Positions 17,986-26,558 of a DNA stretch of 64,000 nt are shown piece after piece. The DNA comes from Aquiflexum balticum DSM 16537. Its GTDB lineage: Bacteria > Bacteroidota > Bacteroidia > Cytophagales > Cyclobacteriaceae. The notes beneath the pieces were generated by a model that saw nothing but the letters and a program-made list of their open reading frames with translations, did not search any database and was not told where the DNA came from. The stretch covers positions 4,916,001 through 4,980,000 of the forward strand of contig NZ_LT838813.1 of assembly GCF_900176595.1 (NCBI RefSeq). The letters are read 5' to 3'. Numbering within the stretch: position 1 is the stretch's first letter; each line of letters begins with the position of its first letter. A program made the translations under genes and the position numbers.

Positions 17986-18054
17986 TTTATAAATGTACAA
18001 AAAACACTTATGAGGAAATTATACAAAAATGATTAATACTAATACTATATTGAC
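17986..18054 (-). promoter_or_regulatory. susC promoter with conserved 19-nt upstream motif
   Basis: On the plus strand ATACTAATACTATATTGAC lies at 18036-18054. In the minus direction, 38 nt further on, is a -7-like box TACATTTA (complement of 17990-17997) within the block AAGTGTTTTTTGTACATTT. The same motif, block and spacing occur upstream of the DUF5695-like gene (20922-20990), differing by one base in the 19-nt motif. I see no TTG -33 box at the right distance, so an activator bound at the upstream motif is plausible. Confidence 0.65.
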
Positions 18055-18077
18055 TAAAATGATTATTCAAATAATTT

Positions 18078-18119
18078 AAAAAAACAAAAAGCTACTTCAA
18101 TGTAGCTTTTTGTTTTTTT
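18078..18119. terminator. Strong bidirectional terminator hairpin
   Basis: An 18-bp perfect stem (18078-18095 with 18102-18119) around the loop TTCAAT, with A-run and T-run flanks; the core is AAAAGCTAC / GTAGCTTTT. It lies just upstream of the susC promoter motif, beyond the end of the DUF5695-like gene (18135), and terminates that minus-strand transcript. Confidence 0.9.
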
Positions 18120-18134
18120 CCAAGGATTAAAGAA

Positions 18135-20879
18135 TCACTTTTTAAGCCTTATTGTTAAATTTTCGTTTTTTAATTCAACAACATAAGCACCGTTTTGAAT
18201 CGGAAATTGGGTATCAGGTTTATAAATATTTCCGATCTTGTCATTTTGTCTTAGGTATACCTTATCAACAAAAGAAGACTTTGGTGAAAAAATCAATTCA
18301 ATTTCTTTGGTTTTGGTATTGTAATGCACACGCTCAAAAGTCCCGGCGTCCAGTTCTAACAGCATTTTTTCAGGGCCTATCCAAACAGCTGACCTAGAAG
18401 CATTCTTGATTTCAAATTTGACCCAGTCCTTTTCCACTTTCACATTTCCTCCAAATCCTACCCATCCTAATTCATCATCCAAAACAAGATAACTTCTTGA
18501 GTTTACCGCGTAACCAAAAAAACCTGAACCATAATCTCCTGAATAGCCATCAATTTTTAAGGTATTGGGAAATGAATGGAATGCAGCTGGTCCAAAACCT
18601 TTTTGGGTGATATTTGAAATACCTCCCAAAACACCTCCATAACCCACTCTCAATAAATAAAGATCTTCTGGATTTTTGTGATAAGCACTCAAAACAGGAA
18701 TGGAATTCAAAGCCGATCCATAATGATGCAATTGCCTTTCGATTCTTCTTAACTTCCCTCCATATACAAAATCCCAGTATCTTCTTGCACTGCCATTGTA
18801 ACCCCAATGTGGAACAGTTGGCATATATGCCAAGATCGCATTCAAGGTAACTTCGGATTTTTCATGGAACCCAAAATAATCTGACCACATATACACTTCT
18901 TCCTGACCTGTAGAATCCCAGGGCATCTCACTGCCGAAGGGATAGGATAATGCAGCCCAAACATCAGTTCTCTTTTTCATCAATTCTTCTAAGTCGCCTG
19001 CCATTTTATTCATACCCTCCCTTTGAAGATCTTTTAAAATCATTAAAAAAATGGTGCCTTCCATTTGACCATATTGGGCATAATGGGGAGCCTGTTCCAC
19101 CATTGCTACAGCTGTGTGATATGCATTTTCTAAATACCAATCCCAAGGTTTTTGATCAACAAGGTTTTTGTGATACCTGGACAACCTGTACATTACCCAA
19201 TGGGCTGCTGCCACGTGTGGGTAATTGTAAGATCTAACTGTTGATTCGGCTTGTTCTTGGTCCCATGCAGCCCAAGTACTGTAATTGACATCTTTACTAT
19301 AAGTACCCTCAGGAAATTTTTCAGGTTCATAATAGAACATGCTTTTTCTTACACCATATTTTTTGGGCCCTTCGCTATATTGTATTCCTCCCCAAAGTGT
19401 CTCATGATAAAAAACGGAAAGTTTTTCCATTTCGCCTTTTTCAGGATTTACCACCTGTTTCATCATTGCCGCAAGCCAAGAACCTGCTCCTGCTTCATCA
19501 CTTAGGCCAGGAATCCATGCCCTGTTGTCTTCCAGAACTTGGGCATTTTCCTCAATATCATATGAAATTACTGATTGATGCCTTCCAAATAAATCTTGAT
19601 CATTTTCATACCATTGTTCATGGGTCAAAAACCTACCAAAATCAGCAATTACATCTGTTTCAGCTTTGATGACATTATAATGAATGGTTTGTTTTTCGCC
19701 ATTTTCGTATTCTATGGTTAGCCTACTTCTACCCCAAGATTTCCCATTTACCTGAAATTCTGTCCATTTCCCTGATTTACTTTTCCCTACCTTATTAATT
19801 TCAATACCATTCTCAGGCTCAACAAACATTTCTTTGATAGCACTTGGAGAATTTAAAAATAACTTTCCTTCAACATCCATTGGAATTACATACCCTGGTA
19901 TACCAACAGCAACGGGCCTATGATGCGAGATCAAAGTTTTTTCAATTCCCTTCACATCTTCTGCCAGTACAAATTTAAAAGATACCGACCTTTTTGCCCC
20001 AGGTTCAAGATGAATAGATGTCGGGCTATTCCATGGTGTTACATTTTCCCATTCTGTTTCAGCAAGTGCCTTGCTATGCACTACCCAATCATGAAAACCT
20101 TCAAACGTGATACTTCTTGGAGTAAGATCATCCAAAAGGGGATTATAAGCTTCAAATCCGGCATTTTCATCAGGCAATACCAATAAAACAGGTCCTTTTC
20201 CGCTCAATCTTACGACCTGAAGATATCCTGCATCTTGGCCAATGTATGGATCATAAAAAACTTTTTGAAGGTGAGCTTCTTCTAGATTTTTGCGGTGAAG
20301 AATATTATCAAACACCATGGGAAAACCCAAATAACCAATTTCCACATCAGATTGGCTTTTATTGACAATTTCAAATCTCATAGAAAGCAGTCCATCCTTG
20401 TCCTCCCAAAACCTCCTGATTTCAACAGGCAGATCATCTCCTAGAGTAGGATTTAATATGGAACCTGAAAGATATTCTCTTGATTGCACCAAAGGATTGA
20501 CTGATCTGCGTTCTTTGGCGGTAGAAAATTTTATCCAATCCTTTTCATTTTTGTTTCTAAGCATGATATTTACATCACCCAAATGATATAGACTATCTCT
20601 ACTTCTGATTTCCAGCAATTCGGAGGGGACAAAATCAAAAGCTAAATCGGCATTTGGTCTCAATTCCGCTACAGTCTGAGATTCATCCAGGATTTTCAAT
20701 CTCAAGCCCCCTACATTGAACTCAGTTTGATTTGCCACATTCAAAGTCTGGTTTCTGTTTTCAATCCTTGACCATATATTTTGGCTTCTTGATTGAAAAA
20801 CAACAATCAATAACAAAGAAAGTGAAAGAAAAGCTGACCTATGTGCGGACTTTAGAAAGAAGTCTGATCTGAATTTCAT
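18135..20879 (-). CDS. Secreted DUF5695-like protein, putative glycoside hydrolase
   Basis: A 914-aa exported protein (signal peptide about 10-33, ending FQSRSQ) of a family I recognise only loosely as DUF5695. Residues about 35-330 look like a beta-sandwich of glycoside-hydrolase N-terminal type. About 400-750 is rich in Trp, Tyr and acidic residues with helical repeats (SYNYPHVAAAHWVMYRLSRYH, EMPWDSTGQEEVYMWSDYFG), typical of an (alpha/alpha)6 barrel, and a short beta domain ends the protein. The D and E residues in PWDSTGQEEVY are the best catalytic candidates by eye. Its promoter is a near copy of the susC promoter, so it is probably induced with the transporter. No activity is assigned; a glycosidase acting on part of the same glycan is inference. 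Confidence 0.6.
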   Translation of the reverse strand: MKFRSDFFLKSAHRSAFLSLSLLLIVVFQSRSQNIWSRIENRNQTLNVANQTEFNVGGLRLKILDESQTVAELRPNADLAFDFVPSELLEIRSRDSLYHLGDVNIMLRNKNEKDWIKFSTAKERRSVNPLVQSREYLSGSILNPTLGDDLPVEIRRFWEDKDGLLSMRFEIVNKSQSDVEIGYLGFPMVFDNILHRKNLEEAHLQKVFYDPYIGQDAGYLQVVRLSGKGPVLLVLPDENAGFEAYNPLLDDLTPRSITFEGFHDWVVHSKALAETEWENVTPWNSPTSIHLEPGAKRSVSFKFVLAEDVKGIEKTLISHHRPVAVGIPGYVIPMDVEGKLFLNSPSAIKEMFVEPENGIEINKVGKSKSGKWTEFQVNGKSWGRSRLTIEYENGEKQTIHYNVIKAETDVIADFGRFLTHEQWYENDQDLFGRHQSVISYDIEENAQVLEDNRAWIPGLSDEAGAGSWLAAMMKQVVNPEKGEMEKLSVFYHETLWGGIQYSEGPKKYGVRKSMFYYEPEKFPEGTYSKDVNYSTWAAWDQEQAESTVRSYNYPHVAAAHWVMYRLSRYHKNLVDQKPWDWYLENAYHTAVAMVEQAPHYAQYGQMEGTIFLMILKDLQREGMNKMAGDLEELMKKRTDVWAALSYPFGSEMPWDSTGQEEVYMWSDYFGFHEKSEVTLNAILAYMPTVPHWGYNGSARRYWDFVYGGKLRRIERQLHHYGSALNSIPVLSAYHKNPEDLYLLRVGYGGVLGGISNITQKGFGPAAFHSFPNTLKIDGYSGDYGSGFFGYAVNSRSYLVLDDELGWVGFGGNVKVEKDWVKFEIKNASRSAVWIGPEKMLLELDAGTFERVHYNTKTKEIELIFSPKSSFVDKVYLRQNDKIGNIYKPDTQFPIQNGAYVVELKNENLTIRLKK

Positions 20880-20921
20880 TTAAATTTTATTTTAACTTGT
20901 AAAGAATACTGTTGACAGATA

Positions 20922-20990
20922 TTTACAAACGTACAATAAACACTTAAAATAAATCTGCCTTCAATTAACCGATACTGATACTATATTGAC
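20922..20990 (-). promoter_or_regulatory. Promoter and 19-nt motif upstream of the DUF5695-like gene
   Basis: ATACTGATACTATATTGAC lies at 20972-20990. In the minus direction, after exactly 38 nt, comes TACGTTTG (complement of 20926-20933), a perfect TAnnTTTG -7 box, inside AAGTGTTTATTGTACGTTT. The arrangement copies the susC promoter. Because the motif is also about 107 bp upstream of the Nudix-type regulator gene on the plus strand, it may serve both divergent genes. Confidence 0.65.
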
Positions 20991-21069
20991 CATGATATAT
21001 GAATTCCTTATTCTTTTTACTATAATTAGGTGTTTTATTTATAATTACAACAGATTATTTTAAAAATTC

Positions 21070-21077
21070 TAAATTTG
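21070..21077 (+). promoter_or_regulatory. -7 box of the AraR-like regulator gene
   Basis: TAAATTTG matches the Bacteroidota -7 consensus TAnnTTTG and sits 20 nt upstream of the ATG at 21098. No clear TTG -33 element was seen. Confidence 0.45.
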
Positions 21078-21097
21078 CAATTCTAAAATTCAGAAAC

Positions 21098-21808
21098 ATG
21101 AAATACTCCAATCAGTCTAGGGTTTTGGTCGCCGTAGACAGCATTATTTTTGGCTTTGATGGTTCAGATTACAAAATATTATTGATTCAAAGAGGTTTTG
21201 CCCCTGAAAAAGAAAAGTGGAGCCTTATGGGTGGATTTGTGCAGATTAATGAATCTGTAGATGAAGCTGCAGATCGCATTCTGAAACAACTGACTGGTTT
21301 AGAGGATGTTTATTTGGAACAGTTACATGTTTTTGGGAAACCTGATAGAGATCCTATAGAGAGGGTTGTTGCCGTGGCTTATGTTGCTTTGATTGATATT
21401 CAAAAATATCAGCAACAAATCAACGATGATTTTCACGCCAGATGGTTTTTGATAAAGGATTTGCCCAAACTCATTTTTGACCATGAAGACATGGTCAAAA
21501 CAGCTTTGGAAAGATTGCGCTACAAAGCAGCTTTTCATCCCATCCTTTTTGAACTCCTTCCTGAGAAATTCACTCTTCCGCAACTTCAGGCAATGTATGA
21601 AGGCCTATATGACACTAAAATAGACAAACGAAACTTCAGCAGAAAAATATTATCTACCAGTTTGCTGAAAAAAGAAAAAGACAAAGACAAATCAAGTAGT
21701 AAAAAAGGAGCTTTTTTCTATAGCCTTGATGAAGAATATTACAAAGAAAATTTCCAAAGTATATTGAATTTTATCCCTAAAAATGAAATCCATATGCTCA
21801 GTGAGTAA
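21098..21808 (+). CDS. Nudix-type transcriptional regulator, AraR-like
   Basis: A 236-aa protein of the NrtR-like class: an N-terminal Nudix fold (about 5-140) fused to a C-terminal winged helix (about 145-236, FTLPQLQAMYEGLYDTKIDKRNF). The Nudix box at 46-68 is degenerate. The consensus GX5EX7REUXEEXGU needs REUXEE, but here residues 60-65 are RILKQL, so the metal-binding glutamates are gone and hydrolase activity is unlikely. In Bacteroides, a regulator of this type (AraR) controls L-arabinose genes and senses L-arabinose. The location, divergent from a polysaccharide gene and upstream of the symporter and araA, supports that role. It may bind the 19-nt motif at 20972-20990; this is inference. 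Confidence 0.85.
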   Translation: MKYSNQSRVLVAVDSIIFGFDGSDYKILLIQRGFAPEKEKWSLMGGFVQINESVDEAADRILKQLTGLEDVYLEQLHVFGKPDRDPIERVVAVAYVALIDIQKYQQQINDDFHARWFLIKDLPKLIFDHEDMVKTALERLRYKAAFHPILFELLPEKFTLPQLQAMYEGLYDTKIDKRNFSRKILSTSLLKKEKDKDKSSSKKGAFFYSLDEEYYKENFQSILNFIPKNEIHMLSE

Positions 21809-21914
21809 TTAATTTCTCATATATTTTTTTTTTAAAATTAAATGGTGTATTTATGACACTTATACGTGAATTACCAAATTTTGATTTCAACCTATAAACC
21901 AAAAAATCCGGAAA

Positions 21915-23780
21915 ATGAATTCAGGTTTTTCAACATTAGACTATATTGTTTTTATACTTTATGGTCTCACCATTGTTACCATTGGACTCTATGTGTCAAG
22001 GACTAAAAAAGGAGTTCAAAAAACGGCACAGGAGTATTTCTTGGCTGATAAATCACTAACATGGTGGGCTGTAGGAGCTTCCCTAATTGCCGCAAATATT
22101 TCCGCGGAACATTTTATAGGCACTTCTGGATCCGGTTTTGCGATAGGCTTGGGAATCGCTGCTTATGAATGGATCGCAGCTATAGCATTGATAATCGTAG
22201 CTAAATATTTTCTCCCTGTTTTTCTGGACAAAGGAATTTATACCATGCCCCAATTCCTCAGTCAAAGATTTAACAGGGGAGTCAGCACCGCATTTGCGGT
22301 TTTTTGGTTGCTGGTTTATGTATTTGTTAACTTGACTTCCGTAAGCTATTTAGGTGCCTTGGCTATGGAAAAAATTATGGGGGTGCCTTTGGCTTATGGA
22401 ATCGTTGGGCTGTTGGTTTTCTCTGGCATCTATTCAATCTATGGAGGATTAGAAGCTGTGGCCTGGACAGACGTAGTACAGGTATTCGTTTTGATAGCAG
22501 GTGGGTTGTTGACCACATTTCTTGCTCTGGAGGCCGTTGGCGATGGAAATGGAATATTTGCCGGCTTTGCTACCATATTCAAAAGCGGGAGAGATCATTT
22601 TTCCATGATCATACCTCAGGGACAATTAATGATTCCAAACGGTGAGGGTGGCTTTAAAGACGCCTATCAGGATCTGCCCGGAATAGCGGTTATTTTGGGT
22701 GCCATGTGGCTTACCAATATCGGTTATTGGGGATTCAATCAATATATTATCCAAAAAGGTCTTGCCGCCAAAAGTATCAACGAAGCAAAGAAAGGACTAA
22801 TTTTCGCTGGATATCTCAAAATACTTATTCCCCTGTTGGTTGTAATACCAGGAATTGCTGCCTATGTTTTGATCAATGATTTCAGCCCGGAAAAACTTTC
22901 CCTAATGCTCAATGTGCCCGTGGAGCAAATAGGAACGATTGATAAATCTGATGAAGCCTATCCTTGGTTACTCAAAAACTTTGTTCCTGCTGGATTCAGG
23001 GGCTTGGCATTCGCCGCACTTGCTGCTGCAATTGTTTCTTCTTTAGCTTCCATGATAAACAGCACTTCTACGATTTTTACGATGGACATCTACAGAACCT
23101 ACTTCAACCCTAATGCCAACAACAAACAACTGGTAAACACCGGAAGAATAGTAGCAATTGTAGCTTTATTAATAGCCATGTTCATTGCACCTAAATTGAG
23201 CACTTTGGATCAGGTTTTTCAATATATACAGGAATATACAGGGTATATTTATCCCGGGGTAGTTGCTGTTTTTTGTATGGGATTATTCTGGAGACAGATT
23301 ACAGCTAATGCGGCCCTATGGACAGCAATCGCTACAATACCTGCGGGTATTGTGTTTAAAGTTCTTTATCCCGAAATGCCTTTCATACTTAGAATGGGTT
23401 ACGTTTTTATCGTACTTTGTTTCTTGGCTTCTTTGATAAGTTTTTCAGAGAAAAAAACAGGAATCAATCCAAATTTTGGGAAAAATCAGGGTATATTGAT
23501 TGTTGGCTATGTTTTTATGATTTTTGGGCTGATCCTTGCAGCTTTGGGCTTTATTTTGTTCGAGCCTTATCAGTACTTAGGAATAGAATCCATTTTCATG
23601 CTCGCCACACTATTTATCATGCTTGGAATTATACTCTTTACCAACACAAGAATGAAATCATCTGATGAAAAAGCCTTTGAGATCAATCCTGAACTCTTCA
23701 ATACGGCCACGCCTTTCAATTTGGGAGCTGCCGGGATTGTTTTGATTGTAGGAATGCTCTATTATTTTTTCTGGATGTAA
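21915..23780 (+). CDS. Sodium/solute symporter (SSS family), probable L-arabinose importer
   Basis: A 621-aa inner-membrane protein with about 14-15 hydrophobic segments and the SSS signature (YFLADKSLTWWAVGASLIAA, NISAEHFIGTSGSG, GGLEAVAWTDVVQ, FAALAAAIVSSLASMINS). Members co-transport sugars such as galactose or glucose with sodium. It lies between the AraR-like regulator and araA on the same strand, 33 bp before araA, so L-arabinose is the likely substrate. The last 100 residues add extra helices, as in sugar-type SSS proteins. Specificity cannot be read from sequence. Confidence 0.88.
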   Translation: MNSGFSTLDYIVFILYGLTIVTIGLYVSRTKKGVQKTAQEYFLADKSLTWWAVGASLIAANISAEHFIGTSGSGFAIGLGIAAYEWIAAIALIIVAKYFLPVFLDKGIYTMPQFLSQRFNRGVSTAFAVFWLLVYVFVNLTSVSYLGALAMEKIMGVPLAYGIVGLLVFSGIYSIYGGLEAVAWTDVVQVFVLIAGGLLTTFLALEAVGDGNGIFAGFATIFKSGRDHFSMIIPQGQLMIPNGEGGFKDAYQDLPGIAVILGAMWLTNIGYWGFNQYIIQKGLAAKSINEAKKGLIFAGYLKILIPLLVVIPGIAAYVLINDFSPEKLSLMLNVPVEQIGTIDKSDEAYPWLLKNFVPAGFRGLAFAALAAAIVSSLASMINSTSTIFTMDIYRTYFNPNANNKQLVNTGRIVAIVALLIAMFIAPKLSTLDQVFQYIQEYTGYIYPGVVAVFCMGLFWRQITANAALWTAIATIPAGIVFKVLYPEMPFILRMGYVFIVLCFLASLISFSEKKTGINPNFGKNQGILIVGYVFMIFGLILAALGFILFEPYQYLGIESIFMLATLFIMLGIILFTNTRMKSSDEKAFEINPELFNTATPFNLGAAGIVLIVGMLYYFFWM

Positions 23781-23813
23781 TTTAAAAAATGTTTTCACCG
23801 AAAATAACCTAAA

Positions 23814-25316
23814 ATGAATAGCTTGAAACAAAATGAAGTATGGTTTGTCACAGGGAGCCAACATCTCTATGGAGAGGAGACACTTAGAAAAGTAGCTGAA
23901 CATTCACTCATTATTTCAAATGAATTAAATAATTCAAACCAAATCAGCGTCAGTATAATTTTCAAGCCCATTGTCAAAACTACGGAAGAAATTTATGCTG
24001 TTTGCCTTGAAGCAAATCAATCTGAAGCCTGTGTTGGTGTGATTACATGGATGCACACTTTTTCACCTGCCAAGATGTGGATTTCAGGTTTGAAAATTTT
24101 GACCAAGCCCCTACTCCATTTGCATACCCAGTTCAACAGGAATATTCCTTGGGATTCGATAGATATGGATTTTATGAATCTCAACCAAAGTGCGCATGGA
24201 GATAGGGAATTCGGCTTTATGGTTTCAAGGATGAAAATCAACCGTAAAGTGGTAGTTGGATATTGGGAAGATGAAAAAGTGAAATCTCAAATTGATACCT
24301 GGTCTCGGGCAGCTTCTGCATGGAAGGATTGGCAAGGTGCAAAATTTGCCAGGTTTGGCGATAACATGCGGAATGTGGCTGTTACAGAAGGCGATAAAGT
24401 AGAGGCAGAAATGAAATTTGGTTTTGCTGTAAACACACATCCTGTAGGAGACTTGGTAAAAGTGATCAATTCCATTTCGGAAAAAGAAATAGATCATTTA
24501 GTTTCAGAATATGAAAATACCTATACGCTTTCAACAAATCTCCTAAAAGATGGGGATAGAAGAAACTCCCTCTTAGATGCCGCCAAAATTGAGTTGGGAA
24601 TGCGTAAATTTCTGCAGGAAGGAGGATTCAAAGGATTCACAAATACTTTTGAGGACCTACATGGTATGAAACAATTACCGGGAATAGGTACCCAAAGACT
24701 AATGGCTGATGGCTATGGCTATGCCGGTGAAGGTGATTGGAAAACTGCAGCATTGGTTAGGGCAATGAAAGTGATGGGGACCGGACTTGAGGGCGGTAGC
24801 GCATTTATGGAAGATTATACCTATCATTTTGAGCCAAATAATAATATGGTTTTAGGAGCACATATGCTGGAGGTAGATCCTGTCTTGGCTAATGAAAAGC
24901 CAACATGTGAGGTACATCCTTTAGGCATTGGAGGTAAAGAAGACCCGGTCAGATTGGTTTTCAATGGCAAAGCCGGACCCTCACTCAACGCTTCTTTAGT
25001 TGACATGGGCAATAGATTCAGGTTGGTGGTGAATACAGTGGAAGCCATAGTGCCTCAATTTAATCTCCCAAAACTACCTGTTGCCAGGGTAATGTGGAAA
25101 CCCTCGCCTGATATGAATACTGCTTGCGCTGCCTGGATTTATGCAGGCGGAGCTCACCATACCTGTTTCAGCCAGAATTTGACAACCGAGCATTTAACTG
25201 ATTTTGCTTCCATTGCAGGAATTGAAAAAATAATCATAGATAAAAATACCGAATTGGGACAGTTTCAGAATGAATTGAAATGGAGTGAAATCTATTACAA
25301 GGTCTTTGAAAAATAA
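23814..25316 (+). CDS. araA: L-arabinose isomerase
   Basis: AraA converts L-arabinose to L-ribulose, the first catabolic step, using Mn2+ in the cytoplasm. At 500 aa it has the E. coli length. Family landmarks are visible: [15 protein letters not shown] at the N-terminus, [34 protein letters not shown] (metal Glu), HMLEVDP and [10 protein letters not shown], and the C-terminal GGAHHTCFS carrying the metal-binding histidine. It follows the symporter by 33 bp and is followed after 53 bp by a LacI gene, so symporter-araA-lacI may be one transcript. The partner genes araB and araD lie about 20 kb away on the opposite strand. Confidence 0.97.
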   Translation: MNSLKQNEVWFVTGSQHLYGEETLRKVAEHSLIISNELNNSNQISVSIIFKPIVKTTEEIYAVCLEANQSEACVGVITWMHTFSPAKMWISGLKILTKPLLHLHTQFNRNIPWDSIDMDFMNLNQSAHGDREFGFMVSRMKINRKVVVGYWEDEKVKSQIDTWSRAASAWKDWQGAKFARFGDNMRNVAVTEGDKVEAEMKFGFAVNTHPVGDLVKVINSISEKEIDHLVSEYENTYTLSTNLLKDGDRRNSLLDAAKIELGMRKFLQEGGFKGFTNTFEDLHGMKQLPGIGTQRLMADGYGYAGEGDWKTAALVRAMKVMGTGLEGGSAFMEDYTYHFEPNNNMVLGAHMLEVDPVLANEKPTCEVHPLGIGGKEDPVRLVFNGKAGPSLNASLVDMGNRFRLVVNTVEAIVPQFNLPKLPVARVMWKPSPDMNTACAAWIYAGGAHHTCFSQNLTTEHLTDFASIAGIEKIIIDKNTELGQFQNELKWSEIYYKVFEK

Positions 25317-25369
25317 TTGATAGTGAATGGAGCTTAATTTTAATTAGAAAAACAACAATTGGGAAACTA

Positions 25370-26380
25370 ATGATACGAGAGCATGTCACTTTAAAAGATA
25401 TTGCAAAAAAACTGAACCTTTCTGTTTCCACGGTATCAAGAGCACTAAGTGACTTACCTATCATTAATGAAGAAACCAAGAAAAAGGTTTTGCTGGCTGC
25501 TAAGGAAATGGATTATCATCCCAATCTATTTGCTAAATTCCTTAAAACCAAATCATCAAATACCATTGGGGTTGTAGTACCAGACCTTGAAATGCATTTT
25601 TTTTCTTCATGTATCAGTGGAATGCAAAACACATGCTTGGAAAATGGCTATAACCTGATCATTTGCCAATCCAATGAGTCATTGGAGCAGGAAAAATTCA
25701 ATATCAAAACCCTGCAAGACTCAAGAGTTGATGGAATTTTAATTTCTTTATCAAGAGAGACTAATTCTTTTGACCATTTAGAACAGTTGAAAGATCATCA
25801 GATACCTTTTGTCTATTTTGATAGGGTTCATGAAAATGGTCCATATTCCCAGGTTGTTATCAACGATGAGGAAAGTTCCTTTGAGGCAACAGAATATTTG
25901 ATCCATAAAGGATATAAAAAAATTGCTTTTTTGTGTGGTCCCAAAATTCTCAGCATCTGCAAAAACAGGTTAATGGGATATCAAAATGCGCTTAGAAATC
26001 ATCAAATGGATTTCAATACAGATTGGGTTTTGGAATCAGACCTTTCAAGAGCATCTACAGAAGTGTGTATTGATAATTATCTAAGATTAAATGACAGGCC
26101 TGATGCCATATTGGCCATAAATGATATTGTAGCGATTAACTGTATTCGTCATCTGAAAAAAAAAGGCATCAAAATACCTAAGGAAATGGCAGTTATGGGT
26201 TTTTCCAATTCACCTGTATCTGAGGTTATCGAACCCAACCTAACCACTGTAGAACAACCCTCATTTGATATGGGCAAATTGGCAGCACTACGACTGTTGG
26301 AAGAAATAAGAAATCCCAATTTAATGTCTCAGAAAATCTTTACTTTAAATACCAAAATTATTGAAAGAGACTCCACATAA
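25370..26380 (+). CDS. LacI-family transcriptional regulator (arabinose locus)
   Basis: A 336-aa regulator with an N-terminal helix-turn-helix (VTLKDIAKKLNLSVSTVSRAL, residues about 7-27) and a periplasmic-binding-protein-like sensor domain (SNTIGVVVPDLEM, DGILISLSRE, YKKIAFLCGP, AVMGFSNSPVSEVIEP). It sits 53 bp downstream of araA. The AraR-like protein is already the expected arabinose regulator, so this second one may sense another sugar or phosphorylated intermediate, or it may regulate a distant locus. It shares recognisable sequence with the LacI at 44629, for example ISLSRET and VSFSRET, so the two look like paralogues. Confidence 0.9.
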   Translation: MIREHVTLKDIAKKLNLSVSTVSRALSDLPIINEETKKKVLLAAKEMDYHPNLFAKFLKTKSSNTIGVVVPDLEMHFFSSCISGMQNTCLENGYNLIICQSNESLEQEKFNIKTLQDSRVDGILISLSRETNSFDHLEQLKDHQIPFVYFDRVHENGPYSQVVINDEESSFEATEYLIHKGYKKIAFLCGPKILSICKNRLMGYQNALRNHQMDFNTDWVLESDLSRASTEVCIDNYLRLNDRPDAILAINDIVAINCIRHLKKKGIKIPKEMAVMGFSNSPVSEVIEPNLTTVEQPSFDMGKLAALRLLEEIRNPNLMSQKIFTLNTKIIERDST

Positions 26381-26558
26381 GATTAAGAAAATAGCTATAT
26401 ATTTCAAACTATTCAATTCTGCCAACACTCCGTTTAAGAATAGTACTTTTTGAAACCTTAATCAAAGTTAAAAATTGAAGAGCTTGACTTTGGATAAAGA
26501 TTTTTCTCCTAATAATTTATAATTTGCAGCCTATCTACAAACTGACAATCCATTTAGA

